Source: Flavobacterium kayseriense
GTDB lineage: Bacteria; Bacteroidota; Bacteroidia; Flavobacteriales; Flavobacteriaceae
DNA length: 64,000 nucleotides
Assembly: GCF_014305095.1 (NCBI RefSeq)
Contig: NZ_JACRUI010000001.1
Coordinates: forward strand, 1,176,744-1,240,743
Direction of reading: 5' to 3'
Shown: positions 44,932 to 53,930 of the stretch, one piece after another
Numbering within the stretch: position 1 is the first letter of the stretch
How the letters are laid out: each line of letters opens with the position of its first letter
Made by a program: the position numbers and the translations under genes
Notes under the pieces: generated by a model
The model's database searches: none
The model's input: the letters and a program-made list of their open reading frames with translations, nothing else
Told to the model about the DNA's origin: nothing

Positions 44932-45688
44932 CACTATTTTTTTATTTCTAGCCTTATTACTATCTCAATACACTATAGGACAAACTCTGTATAGAAAAAA
45001 GATTAGTGGTAAAGTGTCGGTTAGTTCTCTTCCTGTTAATTCAGCTAATGTGACTAATCTTAATAGTAAACAAAATACTGTGACTGATGCTAACGGAAAA
45101 TATACTATCGAAGTTCGAGAAGGTGATGTTTTACATATTTCAGCGGTTAATGTGATAGCAAAGGAGTTGATTATTACAGATAAGATATTTTCTGATGGAT
45201 TTTTTGATATTGCAATGGATTATGTAAATATTCAGCTAGACGAGGTTGTAATTGCAGAAGCTTCAAAAATAACTGCCGAGAGTGTTGGAGTTATACCTTA
45301 TGGTCAAAAGCGTTACACACAAGCAGAGCGACATTTGCAAACAGCGGGTGATTTTAAACCAATTATGCTATTGGGATTACTTGGAGGATCGATGCCTTTG
45401 GATCCGCTGATAAATAAAATAAACGGAAGAACTAAACGGCTTAAGAAGTTAGTTGTTCTTGAGGCAAAAACAGCCTTATTCGGCACTTTGGATAAGCATT
45501 TTGATGATAGTTATTATACAAAAAAATTGAAAATCCCATCTGAATATATAGAAGGATTTAAGTTTTACATTGTAGAAAACGATACATTTGTTTCCTACTT
45601 AAAAAATGATGATTTGGTGATGGTACAATTTTTACTAATTGAGCATGCCACTACTTATTTAGAAATAATTAAACGTGAAAATTTATAA
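44918..45688 (+). CDS. Carboxypeptidase-D regulatory-like surface protein, paralogue 2 of 4
   Basis: About 256 residues from GTG 44918, overlapping the previous gene by 14 bases. Signal peptide to about residue 20 (MKANNTIFLFLALLLSQYTIG), regulatory-like domain (KISGKVSVSSLPVNSANVTNL, VTDANGKYTIEVREGDVLHISAVNV), then the shared GVIPYGQKRYTQAERHLQTA and SEYIEGFKFYIV motifs. It has an extra glycine/leucine-rich insert (IMLLGLLGGSMPLD) after the QAER motif. A TTG two codons earlier (44912) is also open. The overlap implies translational coupling. Function unknown. Confidence 0.82.
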   Translation: MKANNTIFLFLALLLSQYTIGQTLYRKKISGKVSVSSLPVNSANVTNLNSKQNTVTDANGKYTIEVREGDVLHISAVNVIAKELIITDKIFSDGFFDIAMDYVNIQLDEVVIAEASKITAESVGVIPYGQKRYTQAERHLQTAGDFKPIMLLGLLGGSMPLDPLINKINGRTKRLKKLVVLEAKTALFGTLDKHFDDSYYTKKLKIPSEYIEGFKFYIVENDTFVSYLKNDDLVMVQFLLIEHATTYLEIIKRENL

Positions 45689-46400
45689 ATTTTATTTTTC
45701 CTTTCTGTTGTTATTTGTTCAAAGTGTTAGCGCGCAAAATAGTGGAGCAATTGCGCTCCAAGGACGTATTGTGGTTGACTCGATTGCTGTAGAAACCGTG
45801 AACGTTCTTAATGTAAATACTAGTAAAGCTACCGCAACTAATTCAAGCGGAACTTTTACTCTCTTTGTAAATGAGGGAGATGTTTTATTTTTTTCTGCTG
45901 TAAATCTTGTAACTTTACAAAGACGAGTTTCCCAAGCAGATATAAAGTCAGGAACGATATTTGTGCAAATGAATGCTAATAGTATTCCTTTGAAGGAGGT
46001 AATTATCAACGAAAATGCACAAATTAACGCAGAAGCGTTAGGAATAGTTTCTGCAAATCAAAAGCATTACACGCCTGCTGAACGCAAATTATATACTGCC
46101 CGTTCTGGTTTACTTGATCGTCCTTTAAATTGGATTTCTGGGAGAACAGCAGAGTTAAAAAAAGGTGTTGTTGTCGAAAGAAATCAGCGAGCACTTAGTA
46201 AGATGGAATATCTTTTTGAAGAGAAATATTATGTCGAGACTCTAAAAATACCTGCAGATTACATAAAAGGGTTTCAGTATTATTGTATTGAAGATGCCGA
46301 GTTTGTAACGGCAATGGAATCTAAAAATAAAACGCTGTGTATGTTTTTAATTATTACACTAGCCAAAAACTATAATAAAATAACTTTTTATGAAAACTAA
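45675..46400 (+). CDS. Carboxypeptidase-D regulatory-like surface protein, paralogue 3 of 4
   Basis: 241 residues from GTG 45675, overlapping paralogue 2 by 14 bases. Signal peptide to about residue 20 (FSFLLLFVQSVSAQ), regulatory-like domain (GRIVVDSIAVETVNVLNVNTS, NEGDVLFFSAVNLV), then GIVSANQKHYTPAERKLYTA, NWISGRTAELKKGVVVE and PADYIKGFQYYCI. The closest relative in this window is paralogue 1 (ISGRTA, AER and GF-YY blocks). Function unknown; same operon. Confidence 0.82.
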   Translation: MKIYKFYFSFLLLFVQSVSAQNSGAIALQGRIVVDSIAVETVNVLNVNTSKATATNSSGTFTLFVNEGDVLFFSAVNLVTLQRRVSQADIKSGTIFVQMNANSIPLKEVIINENAQINAEALGIVSANQKHYTPAERKLYTARSGLLDRPLNWISGRTAELKKGVVVERNQRALSKMEYLFEEKYYVETLKIPADYIKGFQYYCIEDAEFVTAMESKNKTLCMFLIITLAKNYNKITFYEN

Positions 46401-47145
46401 AATTACAATTCTTTTTTTATCACTTTTTGCTCAATATGGTTTTGCTCAAATAACAACAAACAGAGTGTTGAAGGGGCAGGTACGAAATGATTTAGCTCCT
46501 GTCGAAAACGTAATCGTTTTTGATGTAAATTCAAAAGTAGGTACAGTAGTCAATCAATACGGTTATTTTACCTTATCTGCAAAAGTTCAAGACACACTAG
46601 TGTTCTCTAGTTTGACTTTCAAGTCAAAGAAAATCATCCTTAAGGAGGAGGATTTTATCAATAATGTTTTAATTGTAAACTTAGAAATCTTTACCAATGA
46701 ACTTTCGGAAGTTTTAATTTTGGCAAAAAAAGAACTAAACCCAATTCAAGGAGGTACTCAAAAATATGTAGATATGAAATTTTTTGGAGACGAAAAGTCC
46801 ACACCAAAGAATCAAGCGTTTCAACCACTAATTGATATGGAAAATGGAACGGATTTTGTTAGGATATATAAAGATATTATCAAGGTATTACGAAAAGATA
46901 ATCCTAAGAAAACAGATTTTTATAAAGAAACTAGCTTTTCAGAATTGGCTTTATCTACTGTCAACTATTCTTTTTTCTCTAACACTTTAACGTTAAGTGA
47001 TGATGAAATTAAATTATTTCTTGTTTTCTGTGAAAATGACCCTAAGTCTAGAACAGTAATGAGTCCATCTGATCAATTCAAACTAATGGATTTTTTAATT
47101 ACTAAAAATAGAGAGTACAAGAAGATTACTGAATTAAAAAATTAA
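46390..47145 (+). CDS. Carboxypeptidase-D regulatory-like surface protein, paralogue 4 of 4
   Basis: 251 residues from ATG 46390, overlapping paralogue 3 by 11 bases. Signal peptide (about 1-19) and regulatory-like domain (VLKGQVRNDLAPVENVIVFDVNS, VVNQYGYFTLSAKVQDTLVFSSLTFKSKKI) are clear. The C-terminal half has diverged: it lacks the QKxYTxAER motif and has instead NPIQGGTQKYVDMKFFG and a different helical tail. It is the last of the four overlapping genes; DUF6702 follows 51 bases later. Function unknown. Confidence 0.8.
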   Translation: MKTKITILFLSLFAQYGFAQITTNRVLKGQVRNDLAPVENVIVFDVNSKVGTVVNQYGYFTLSAKVQDTLVFSSLTFKSKKIILKEEDFINNVLIVNLEIFTNELSEVLILAKKELNPIQGGTQKYVDMKFFGDEKSTPKNQAFQPLIDMENGTDFVRIYKDIIKVLRKDNPKKTDFYKETSFSELALSTVNYSFFSNTLTLSDDEIKLFLVFCENDPKSRTVMSPSDQFKLMDFLITKNREYKKITELKN

Positions 47146-47196
47146 TTATTTCTCTGTTCGAGAAATTGCAAATAAAAGATGAATTAGTAAACTGAT

Positions 47197-47706
47197 ATGA
47201 AAAAAAGATTTTTATACTTATTTCTCGGAAGCTTGTTGGTATTGACCACAGCATTTTCTGTACACAAATTTTATATGGGTATTTTTCAAGTGAATTATGC
47301 TCCTGAGAAAAAAATGTTAGAAATTACCTCTAGGATTTTCATAGATGATTTAAATAAAGCACTTGAGAAAAAGTACAAGAGAAAAGCATTCCACATAGGA
47401 ACAGAAGGAGAGACTCCAGAAGAGGTAGTCTTGTTTAAAAAATATTTAGCTGAAAACTTCACCATTAAAATAAATGGGCAGACAAAACCAATCATTTTTT
47501 TAAGCATGGAAACAGCTGAGGATGATGTGCTTGTTTGTTACTCTAAAAGTATTGATGTTTCTAAAATTAGTACAATAGAAATTCACAATTCGATTTTGAT
47601 AGATTGGAGTTCGGAGCAGCAAAACATTACACATATTACCGCATTTGGTACTAAAAACAGTATACTCTTTACGGATTCTTCAAGAAACGGAGTGTTAAAA
47701 TTTTAA
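47197..47706 (+). CDS. DUF6702 family exported protein
   Basis: 169 residues with a signal peptide (about 1-20). Typical DUF6702 features: HKFYMGIFQVNYAPEKKMLEITSRIFIDDLNKALEKKY at the N terminus, DDVLVCYSKSID, and IEIHNSILIDWSSEQQNI near the end. The role is unknown. In this window it lies between the four paralogues and the M1 peptidase on the same strand, with small gaps of 51 and 64 bases, so one transcription unit is likely. Confidence 0.85.
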   Translation: MKKRFLYLFLGSLLVLTTAFSVHKFYMGIFQVNYAPEKKMLEITSRIFIDDLNKALEKKYKRKAFHIGTEGETPEEVVLFKKYLAENFTIKINGQTKPIIFLSMETAEDDVLVCYSKSIDVSKISTIEIHNSILIDWSSEQQNITHITAFGTKNSILFTDSSRNGVLKF

Positions 47707-47770
47707 CAAAAGGCAACTCTTTTAGTAAAAATTATTATTTTCACGGACTGAAATAACTATAGTTTTATTT

Positions 47771-50011
47771 ATGAAAAAAATAACCTTCCTACTTTTTCTT
47801 CCTGCGCTCTTATTCGCACAAGAAAAACCAACCAAAGTCGCTCCTAAACAACAAGGAAAGTACGACACCAACAAGTTCAGCCAAATGTACGATCTATTAG
47901 CAACGCCTAATATGTTTCGTAACGCTGCTGGAGCTCCTGGACCAGCTTATTATCAACAACAAGCCGATTATAAAATCGACATTGAGTTAGATGATAAAAA
48001 TTCGAAATTAACTGGCGCTGAAACAATTACCTACCACAATAATTCACCAGATAGTTTAGAGTACTTATGGGTTCAGCTAGATCAAAATCAAGCTGCGAAA
48101 GACTCTGAAACTCCTCTAGCAGAAAGTGATAGAATGACGCAAACTTTTCCTGCGGCTGGTTTTGCTGATAAATTCTTGAAAAAAGATTTAGAGCGTGGCT
48201 TTAATATTGAAGCAGTGAAGGATGTTAAAGGAAATGCAATGTCCTATACTATTAATCATACAATGATGAGAATTGATTTAGCGACTCCATTAAAACCGGG
48301 TACGTCAATATCATTTAATATCAAATGGTTTTACAACATCAATAACTACCAGAAAGAAGGTGGGCGTTCAGGATATGAATTGTTTGAAAAAGATGGTAAC
48401 AAAATCTATGTAATCGCACAGTTCTATCCAAGAATGGCAGTTTACAATGATGTTGAAGGTTGGCAAAATATGCAGTTTTGGGGAAGCGGAGAGTTTGCTT
48501 TGCCATTTGGTAACTTTGATGTAAATATCACTGTTCCTGCTGACCACGTTATGGAGGCAACTGGAGATTTAATGAATAGAAGTGAAGTTTTTACTCCTGC
48601 ACAGGTTAAAAGATGGGAGCTTGCTGAAAAATCTTTTGACAAACCAGTAGTTATTGTAACTCAAGCGGAAGCAGAAGCAACTGAAAAAGGATTTTCTAAC
48701 AAGAAAAAAACATGGAAATTTTCTGCTAAAAACGTAAGAGATTTTGGAATTGCAACTTCAAGAAAATTTATCTTAGATGCAATGGCAGTAAAGTTGAGTA
48801 CTAAAAATGCAATGGCTGTTTCTATTTATCCTAAAGAGGCAAATCCGCTTTGGGGAGAAACGTCTACTATTACAGTCGCTCATACTTTAAAAAGTTATTC
48901 AGCGCATACCTTTGATTATCCTTATCCAAAAGCAGTTTCAGTTTCTGCTGAAGACCAAGGAATGGAATACCCTATGATTTGCTGGAACTTTGGTCGTCCT
49001 GACGAAAACGGAGTTACATCTGAGCAAACTAAAAACGGAATGATGGGTGTAGTTATTCACGAAGTGGGTCACAACTTTTTTCCAATGATTGTAAATTCTG
49101 ATGAGCGTCAATGGACTTGGATGGATGAAGGTTTGAACTCTTTCATGGAATACATGGCGGAACAAGAATTAGGAACTAATTTCCCTTCTAGACGTGGACC
49201 TGCTAAAAACATTGTTCCTTACATGAGTGGAGATCAAAAATTCTTAGAGCCTATTATGTCTAATTCAGAGACGATAATGCAGTTTGGTAATAACGGTTAC
49301 GGAAAGCCAGCAACAGCTTTAAATATATTGAGAGAAACTGTGATGGGTAGAGAATTGTTTGACCATGCGTTTAAAGTATATGCAAACCGTTGGAAATTCA
49401 AGCACCCTACTCCAGAAGACTTTTTTAGAACTATGGAAGATGCTTCTGCAGTAGATTTAGATTGGTTCTTTAGAGGTTGGTTTTATTCTACTGATTTTGT
49501 AGACATTGGAATAAATGATGTTAAGCAATATTATGTCTCTGAAACAGCTTCAGAAGAGTTAAAAAATGCAAAAGTAAGAAGAGGCCGTTTTGGACAAGAT
49601 CCAGGACCTTTTGTTTATTTGATCGAAGAGAATAATGCAGTTTTGAAAGCGAATCAAAAGAAAGGCTTGAAAGTAGATGAGGTTAAATTACTTTCTGATT
49701 ATATGAAAACACTTTCTGCTGAAGAAAAAGGAACTTTAAAATCTCCTAAATATTTCTACGAAGTAGAATTCAATAAGCCAGGTGGTTTGATTATGCCAAT
49801 CCTTGTTGAGTTAACTTATGAAGATGGTACTACAGAGAACTTTAAATATCCAGCTCAAATTTGGAGAAAAGGTAATGACACTGCTAGAAAAGTATACGCT
49901 ACTGAAAAAGCAATCAAGAAAATCCAAATTGACCCTAAGTTAGAAACAGCAGATATAGATGTTACTAATAATACTTGGCCTAAGCAAGAAGTTAAATCTA
50001 AGTTTGAATAA
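47771..50011 (+). CDS. M1-family zinc metallopeptidase (aminopeptidase-like), exported
   Basis: 746 residues with a signal peptide (about 1-16). The M1 signature is present: HEVGHNFFPMIVNSDERQWTWMDEGLNSFMEY gives the zinc site HExxH and the distal Glu. The usual N-terminal saddle domain has ITYHNNSPDSLEYLWVQLDQN. The exopeptidase motif GxMEN of classical aminopeptidases is replaced by EDQGMEYPMICWNF, so substrate preference could differ. The C-terminal domain ends in a beta-rich part. It follows the DUF6702 gene and ends with a clear terminator. Confidence 0.92.
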   Translation: MKKITFLLFLPALLFAQEKPTKVAPKQQGKYDTNKFSQMYDLLATPNMFRNAAGAPGPAYYQQQADYKIDIELDDKNSKLTGAETITYHNNSPDSLEYLWVQLDQNQAAKDSETPLAESDRMTQTFPAAGFADKFLKKDLERGFNIEAVKDVKGNAMSYTINHTMMRIDLATPLKPGTSISFNIKWFYNINNYQKEGGRSGYELFEKDGNKIYVIAQFYPRMAVYNDVEGWQNMQFWGSGEFALPFGNFDVNITVPADHVMEATGDLMNRSEVFTPAQVKRWELAEKSFDKPVVIVTQAEAEATEKGFSNKKKTWKFSAKNVRDFGIATSRKFILDAMAVKLSTKNAMAVSIYPKEANPLWGETSTITVAHTLKSYSAHTFDYPYPKAVSVSAEDQGMEYPMICWNFGRPDENGVTSEQTKNGMMGVVIHEVGHNFFPMIVNSDERQWTWMDEGLNSFMEYMAEQELGTNFPSRRGPAKNIVPYMSGDQKFLEPIMSNSETIMQFGNNGYGKPATALNILRETVMGRELFDHAFKVYANRWKFKHPTPEDFFRTMEDASAVDLDWFFRGWFYSTDFVDIGINDVKQYYVSETASEELKNAKVRRGRFGQDPGPFVYLIEENNAVLKANQKKGLKVDEVKLLSDYMKTLSAEEKGTLKSPKYFYEVEFNKPGGLIMPILVELTYEDGTTENFKYPAQIWRKGNDTARKVYATEKAIKKIQIDPKLETADIDVTNNTWPKQEVKSKFE

Positions 50012-50032
50012 TCGACTATAATTATAGATACT

Positions 50033-50061
50033 AAAGACCCTTTTTTAAGGGTCTTTTTTTT
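50033..50061 (+). terminator. Terminator of the M1 peptidase gene
   Basis: Perfect 10-bp stem AAAGACCCTT/AAGGGTCTTT, 4-base loop, and a long T run, 21 bases after the stop. Confidence 0.9.
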
Positions 50062-50096
50062 ATGAAAATTTTAAAAGACAAGTTTTTATAATTTGG

Positions 50097-50104
50097 TATA
50101 TTTG
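50097..50104 (+). promoter_or_regulatory. Putative tatA promoter -7 element
   Basis: TATATTTG, 22 bases upstream of the ATG at 50127. It fits TAnnTTTG; the -33 region lacks a clear TTG. Confidence 0.5.
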
Positions 50105-50126
50105 CAACAACAAAAACAAAGAAAAT

Positions 50127-50453
50127 ATGTTCGGCATAGGAGGAGGAGAGTTAGTTTTTATCATGTTTATTGTATTAATGCTTTTTGGTTCGGATAAAGT
50201 ACCAGAAATGGCGCGTACGATGGGGAAAGCTATGGCTCAGCTAAAAAATGCTACTAACGATATCAAAAGTGAGATCCAAAAAGGAGCTGAGGCTAATGGT
50301 CTTGATACAAAATCCTTGTCAGATATGACTGGAAATATAAACTCTCAGATTACTAAAGCCAAAGAGGATTTAATGGGCGATTCTGTTGTTCAAGCTAACA
50401 AGATCAAAGAGGATATTGATGATGCTATAGGTCCAGTAAAACGCAGCAGATAA
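50127..50453 (+). CDS. tatA: Twin-arginine translocase subunit TatA/TatE
   Basis: 108 residues. One N-terminal transmembrane helix (about 6-22) with the GELVFIMFIVLMLFGSDKVPEMARTMGKAM pattern, the FG and P residues of the hinge, an amphipathic helix to about 60 and a longer charged tail rich in K, D and Q than usual. It would pore-line the Tat system that exports folded proteins. tatC is not in this window. The stop overlaps the PAP2 start by one base (TAATG). Confidence 0.9.
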   Translation: MFGIGGGELVFIMFIVLMLFGSDKVPEMARTMGKAMAQLKNATNDIKSEIQKGAEANGLDTKSLSDMTGNINSQITKAKEDLMGDSVVQANKIKEDIDDAIGPVKRSR

Positions 50454-51016
50454 TGCTAGATAGATTACTTTCTTTAGACAGTCGTTTACTTGTATTTCTT
50501 AACGGTTTAGGATCAGAAAATTTTGATGGGCTATGGCTTATAATTACAAAGCAACAGTATTGGACTCCATTTTTTCTACTATTATTGTACATAATTTATA
50601 AAAAGATAGGCACTAAGCAGTTCTTGTACGTCATTTTATTTATTACGCTTATTTTAGTTTTTACGGATCAAATGACAAACGTTTTTAAAAACGGTTTTCA
50701 GCGTTTACGACCTTGTAATAGCCCCGATATAAATACCGTTATTAGAATTGTAAAAACGAGTGGTTCATACAGCTTTTTTTCAGGACATGCCGCTAACAGT
50801 ATGGCAGTAGCAACCTTTATCTATTGTCTGCTAAAGTCTCAATTTAAGCATCTTTATTTGCTGTTTTTGTGGCCTTTGGTATTTGCCTATAGTCGTATTT
50901 ACCTGGGATTACACTATCCAATTGATATTTTATGCGGATACTTATTTGGAGTTTTCTCTGGTTGTACTTTTTATAGATTGCATCAATATTTTCAAAAAAA
51001 GTATTTTCCAATATAG
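50453..51016 (+). CDS. PAP2-family membrane phosphatase
   Basis: 187 residues with about five hydrophobic segments. The three PAP2 catalytic blocks are present: KNGFQRLRP (K-x6-RP), YSFFSGHAANS (PSGH-like SGH) and SRIYLGLHYPIDIL (SR-x5-H-x3-D). Such enzymes act on undecaprenyl diphosphate, phosphatidylglycerol phosphate or other lipid phosphates; the substrate is not readable. It starts one base into the tatA stop, so the two are cotranscribed and translationally coupled. Confidence 0.9.
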   Translation: MLDRLLSLDSRLLVFLNGLGSENFDGLWLIITKQQYWTPFFLLLLYIIYKKIGTKQFLYVILFITLILVFTDQMTNVFKNGFQRLRPCNSPDINTVIRIVKTSGSYSFFSGHAANSMAVATFIYCLLKSQFKHLYLLFLWPLVFAYSRIYLGLHYPIDILCGYLFGVFSGCTFYRLHQYFQKKYFPI

Positions 51017-51193
51017 TTTTTAGGAGCTATTCCAGCTATCCTTTCAATCTTATATCATAAAATTATTTTTCAATAACAATAAAGGAGCTTCCGTTGGTCG
51101 CTCTTTTTTGTTTAGAAAAATTACATTTTATATCATAAGGATTTCCAGTCTCAACTGGGCTACGCGATTATATTTTAAAAACAATATAGGTGT

Positions 51194-51835
51194 TTACAAT
51201 ACGCGACTAACGGTAAGTCCGTCACGTATGGGAAGCAAAACAGTTTCAACTCTTGGGTCGTTTTTTAATAATGCATTATATTCAAGTAAAACTTGAGTAC
51301 TCGTATCATTTTTTTGAAGTGGTTCAAGAACTTTACCGCTCCATAACACATTGTCAGATAATATTATTCCTCCTTTATTCATTCTAGGAACAATCAGTTC
51401 CCAATAGTTCAAGTAGTTTTCTTTATCAGCATCTATAAAAACCAAGTCAAATTTGATAGCTAGAGTAGGAATAATGTCAATTGCACTACCCAAATGCTGG
51501 AAGATTTGTTTTCCCCAAGGTGATCGGTCAAAATGTTTGCGCTGAAAGTCTACCAGCTCCTCCTTGATATCAATCGTGTGTAGCTGACCGTTATCTTGCA
51601 TTCCTTCGCACAAGCACAACGCTGAGTATCCAGTATAGGTTCCAATTTCTAATATATTTTCGGGACGAATTAATTTAGCTAACATACTCAAAACTCTGCC
51701 TTGAAAATGGCCGCTGAGCATTCGAGGTAAAAGTATCTTTTGGTAAGTTTCCTTGTTTAGCGCCGCCAGTAAAGCGGGTTCTTTTTCAGAATGTTGCTCG
51801 ATATAGTCTTCTAATTCGGGTGATATGAAATGCAT
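51194..51835 (-). CDS. Class I SAM-dependent O-methyltransferase
   Basis: 213 residues, methyltransferase family 3 (catechol/caffeoyl-CoA type). ISPELEDYIEQHSEKEPALLAAL is the family's N terminus, ENILEIGTYTGYSALCLCEGM the SAM site, IDIKEELVDFQRKHF, and KFDLVFIDADKENYLNYWELI the metal-binding Asp-Asp block. A Mg-dependent O-methylation is likely; the small-molecule target is unknown. It is convergent with the PAP2 gene and divergent from rlmN; the start is ATG 51835. Confidence 0.9.
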   Translation of the reverse strand: MHFISPELEDYIEQHSEKEPALLAALNKETYQKILLPRMLSGHFQGRVLSMLAKLIRPENILEIGTYTGYSALCLCEGMQDNGQLHTIDIKEELVDFQRKHFDRSPWGKQIFQHLGSAIDIIPTLAIKFDLVFIDADKENYLNYWELIVPRMNKGGIILSDNVLWSGKVLEPLQKNDTSTQVLLEYNALLKNDPRVETVLLPIRDGLTVSRVL

Positions 51836-51922
51836 CTTATATTTTTTGTCAAAGTTATTAAATTATCAAAACATCAAACGAGCATTTATGCGAATTGATG
51901 AAATAATTCAACAAATAGTCAT

Positions 51923-51930
51923 TAAATTTG
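51923..51930 (+). promoter_or_regulatory. rlmN promoter -7 element adjacent to start codon
   Basis: TAAATTTG ends 4 bases before the ATG at 51935. A message starting about 6 bases after it would be nearly leaderless. A TTG at 51895-51897 is 25 bases upstream, slightly beyond the usual spacing. Confidence 0.5.
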
Positions 51931-51934
51931 CAGC

Positions 51935-52978
51935 ATGGAAATCGATAAAAAGGACATTAGAGCTTTATCAAAAGAACAATTGCGCGAATTTTTTGTTACC
52001 AACGGAGACAAATCCTTCCGTGGTAATCAAGTTTACGAGTGGTTGTGGAGTAAAGGGGCACATAGTTTTGAGGACATGACTAATCTTTCAAAGGAAACAC
52101 GCACCATGCTTCAGACTAATTTTGTGATCAATCATATTAAAGTCGACACCATGCAACGATCCGAAGATGGTACTGTGAAAAATGCCGTTCGTTTACACGA
52201 TGGTTTAGTAGTAGAATCTGTTTTGATCCCTACTAATACCAGAACTACAGCTTGTGTATCAAGTCAAGTAGGTTGTAGTTTAGATTGTAATTTTTGTGCT
52301 ACTGCTAGACTTAAGCGTATGCGTAATTTAGAACCAGCCGAAATTTATGATCAAGTAATTTCTATAGACAAGGAAAGTCGCTTGTATTACAATCATCCTC
52401 TATCTAATATTGTTTTTATGGGAATGGGCGAGCCGTTAATGAATTATAATAATTTATTAAAAGCAATCGAGATGATTACTTCGCCAGAAGGACTGGGAAT
52501 GTCTCCTAAACGTATTATGGTTTCGACCTCAGGAATTCCTAAAATGATCAAGAAATTAGCTGATGATGAAGTGAAATTCAAATTAGCGGTTTCTTTACAT
52601 TCCGCTATAGATGAAATCCGAGCACGAATAATGCCTTTTAGTGCTAATTTCCCTTTGGCTGATTTAAGAGAGTCATTGGAATATTGGTATAGGAAAACGA
52701 AATCTAAGATTTCTTACGAATATGTTGTTTGGAAAGACATCAATGACAATAAAGAGTCTATTGACGCATTAGTTAAATTTTGCAAGTACGTTCCTTGTAA
52801 GGTGAATTTGATTGAGTATAACCCAATTGATGATGGTGAGTTTCAACAAGCCTCTGAGGAAGCTACAAATGCCTATATCAAAGCATTAGAAGCAAGTGGA
52901 ATCGTGGTTAAGGTAAGAAGAAGCAGAGGAAAAGATATTGATGCTGCTTGTGGTCAACTAGCAAATAAAGAAGTTTAA
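51935..52978 (+). CDS. rlmN: Dual-specificity 23S rRNA A2503 / tRNA A37 methyltransferase RlmN
   Basis: 347 residues. A radical SAM enzyme that methylates C2 of A2503 in 23S rRNA and, in E. coli, A37 of some tRNAs. The cluster motif is GCSLDCNFCATA (CX3CX2C), the C-terminal catalytic cysteine is in DIDAACGQLAN (about 340), and MGMGEPLMNYNN, TSGIPKMI and SLHSAIDEIRARIMP are all canonical. It has its own promoter-like element and a strong bidirectional terminator. Confidence 0.96.
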   Translation: MEIDKKDIRALSKEQLREFFVTNGDKSFRGNQVYEWLWSKGAHSFEDMTNLSKETRTMLQTNFVINHIKVDTMQRSEDGTVKNAVRLHDGLVVESVLIPTNTRTTACVSSQVGCSLDCNFCATARLKRMRNLEPAEIYDQVISIDKESRLYYNHPLSNIVFMGMGEPLMNYNNLLKAIEMITSPEGLGMSPKRIMVSTSGIPKMIKKLADDEVKFKLAVSLHSAIDEIRARIMPFSANFPLADLRESLEYWYRKTKSKISYEYVVWKDINDNKESIDALVKFCKYVPCKVNLIEYNPIDDGEFQQASEEATNAYIKALEASGIVVKVRRSRGKDIDAACGQLANKEV

Positions 52979-52989
52979 TTTGATTTAAT

Positions 52990-53037
52990 AAAAAAAGCGC
53001 TCTAGTATTCAAACTGTATACTAGAGCGCTTTTTTTA
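52990..53037. terminator. Bidirectional terminator between rlmN and the lipoprotein gene
   Basis: A perfect 18-bp stem (AGCGCTCTAGTAT with ATACTAGAGCGCT, extended by A:T pairs) around a 9-base loop, with A and T runs outside. Confidence 0.93.
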
Positions 53038-53051
53038 TTAAAGAATGATTC

Positions 53052-53930
53052 TTATTTTTTCAAATGAATTTCTCTCGTTTCTCCATTAATTGTAATAGTA
53101 GCTAAGTCATCACATTCACCTTTTCCAAAGTCGATCAGACCTTCTTTTTTATTCAAACCGTCCTTATCTGTTTTTATGAAATTTTTAGTTCCGCTAACTG
53201 GGAAAGGCAATTCACAAGCCATCACAAAACGCAACGGAGTTTTGATAGTTGCGGTAAATTTACTTCCATTTGGAAAGGTAGTGATATGATAGCCCCATAC
53301 TAAGTAAACATTGTCTTCTAATAAGAATTTAGTATCAATACCCTCAACTAATTCTCTTACTCGAGTTCCTATTCTGCTGTATTTTCTACCATCGGCAAAA
53401 GTTACCGTCATATCAATTGAATTTGTGAAAACAGGATGTGCTGTAGATAATAGATCGCTGGTTTTGACAGTGCTGGTGATGGTTCTTGACCCTTCAATTA
53501 ATTTATTATTGTGATAGAATTTCACAAACGAAATTGAAATTGATTTAGTAAGTTCTGAAAAATTTCTTGAGGCACTAACTGTAATCTTCCCTTTTACTAA
53601 ATTTCCATTTTGAAGTGTACATCCTTCTGTACCAAAATCAATGGTGCGAGTCCAAGTATCATTAGTAACAACAATTGTAATTGTAGCGCATGCAGGCAAG
53701 ATACTTTTAACTGATTGTGTCGTTTTTAACGTTAAACTTTGTTGTATTGCGTACTGATCTTCGGCAACGTTACTCACGTCGTCAACTGCACCGTCAATAT
53801 CTGCATCAGCAACAATGTCTTCACTTGTAATAGCTATTGATTCTTGTATTCCTTCATTAGAGCTGCAACTAACGAAGAAGGTAAATGCTATTAATATTAA
53901 TGCACTAACTAAAATAATTTTTGATTTCAT
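53052..53930 (-). CDS. Lipoprotein of unknown function
   Basis: 292 residues. The signal ends with lipobox FVSC (Cys22, then SSNEG), so the mature protein is lipid-anchored. After an acidic, low-complexity stretch (DIVADADIDGAVDDVSNVAED) comes a beta-rich domain with cysteines in PACATITIVV, EGCTLQNGNLVKGKI, FVMACELPFPVSG and GKGECDDLATITINGE, spaced as if for two disulfides. I do not recognise a named family. The last block (CDDLATITINGETREI) recurs in similar Bacteroidota lipoproteins from memory. It is convergent with rlmN and preceded by a 525-base gap. Confidence 0.72.
   Translation of the reverse strand: MKSKIILVSALILIAFTFFVSCSSNEGIQESIAITSEDIVADADIDGAVDDVSNVAEDQYAIQQSLTLKTTQSVKSILPACATITIVVTNDTWTRTIDFGTEGCTLQNGNLVKGKITVSASRNFSELTKSISISFVKFYHNNKLIEGSRTITSTVKTSDLLSTAHPVFTNSIDMTVTFADGRKYSRIGTRVRELVEGIDTKFLLEDNVYLVWGYHITTFPNGSKFTATIKTPLRFVMACELPFPVSGTKNFIKTDKDGLNKKEGLIDFGKGECDDLATITINGETREIHLKK

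Noticed and set aside
44182..47145. SusC-like TonB-dependent receptors
   Set aside because: The carboxypeptidase regulatory-like domain is shared, but the proteins are too short and have no plug or barrel.
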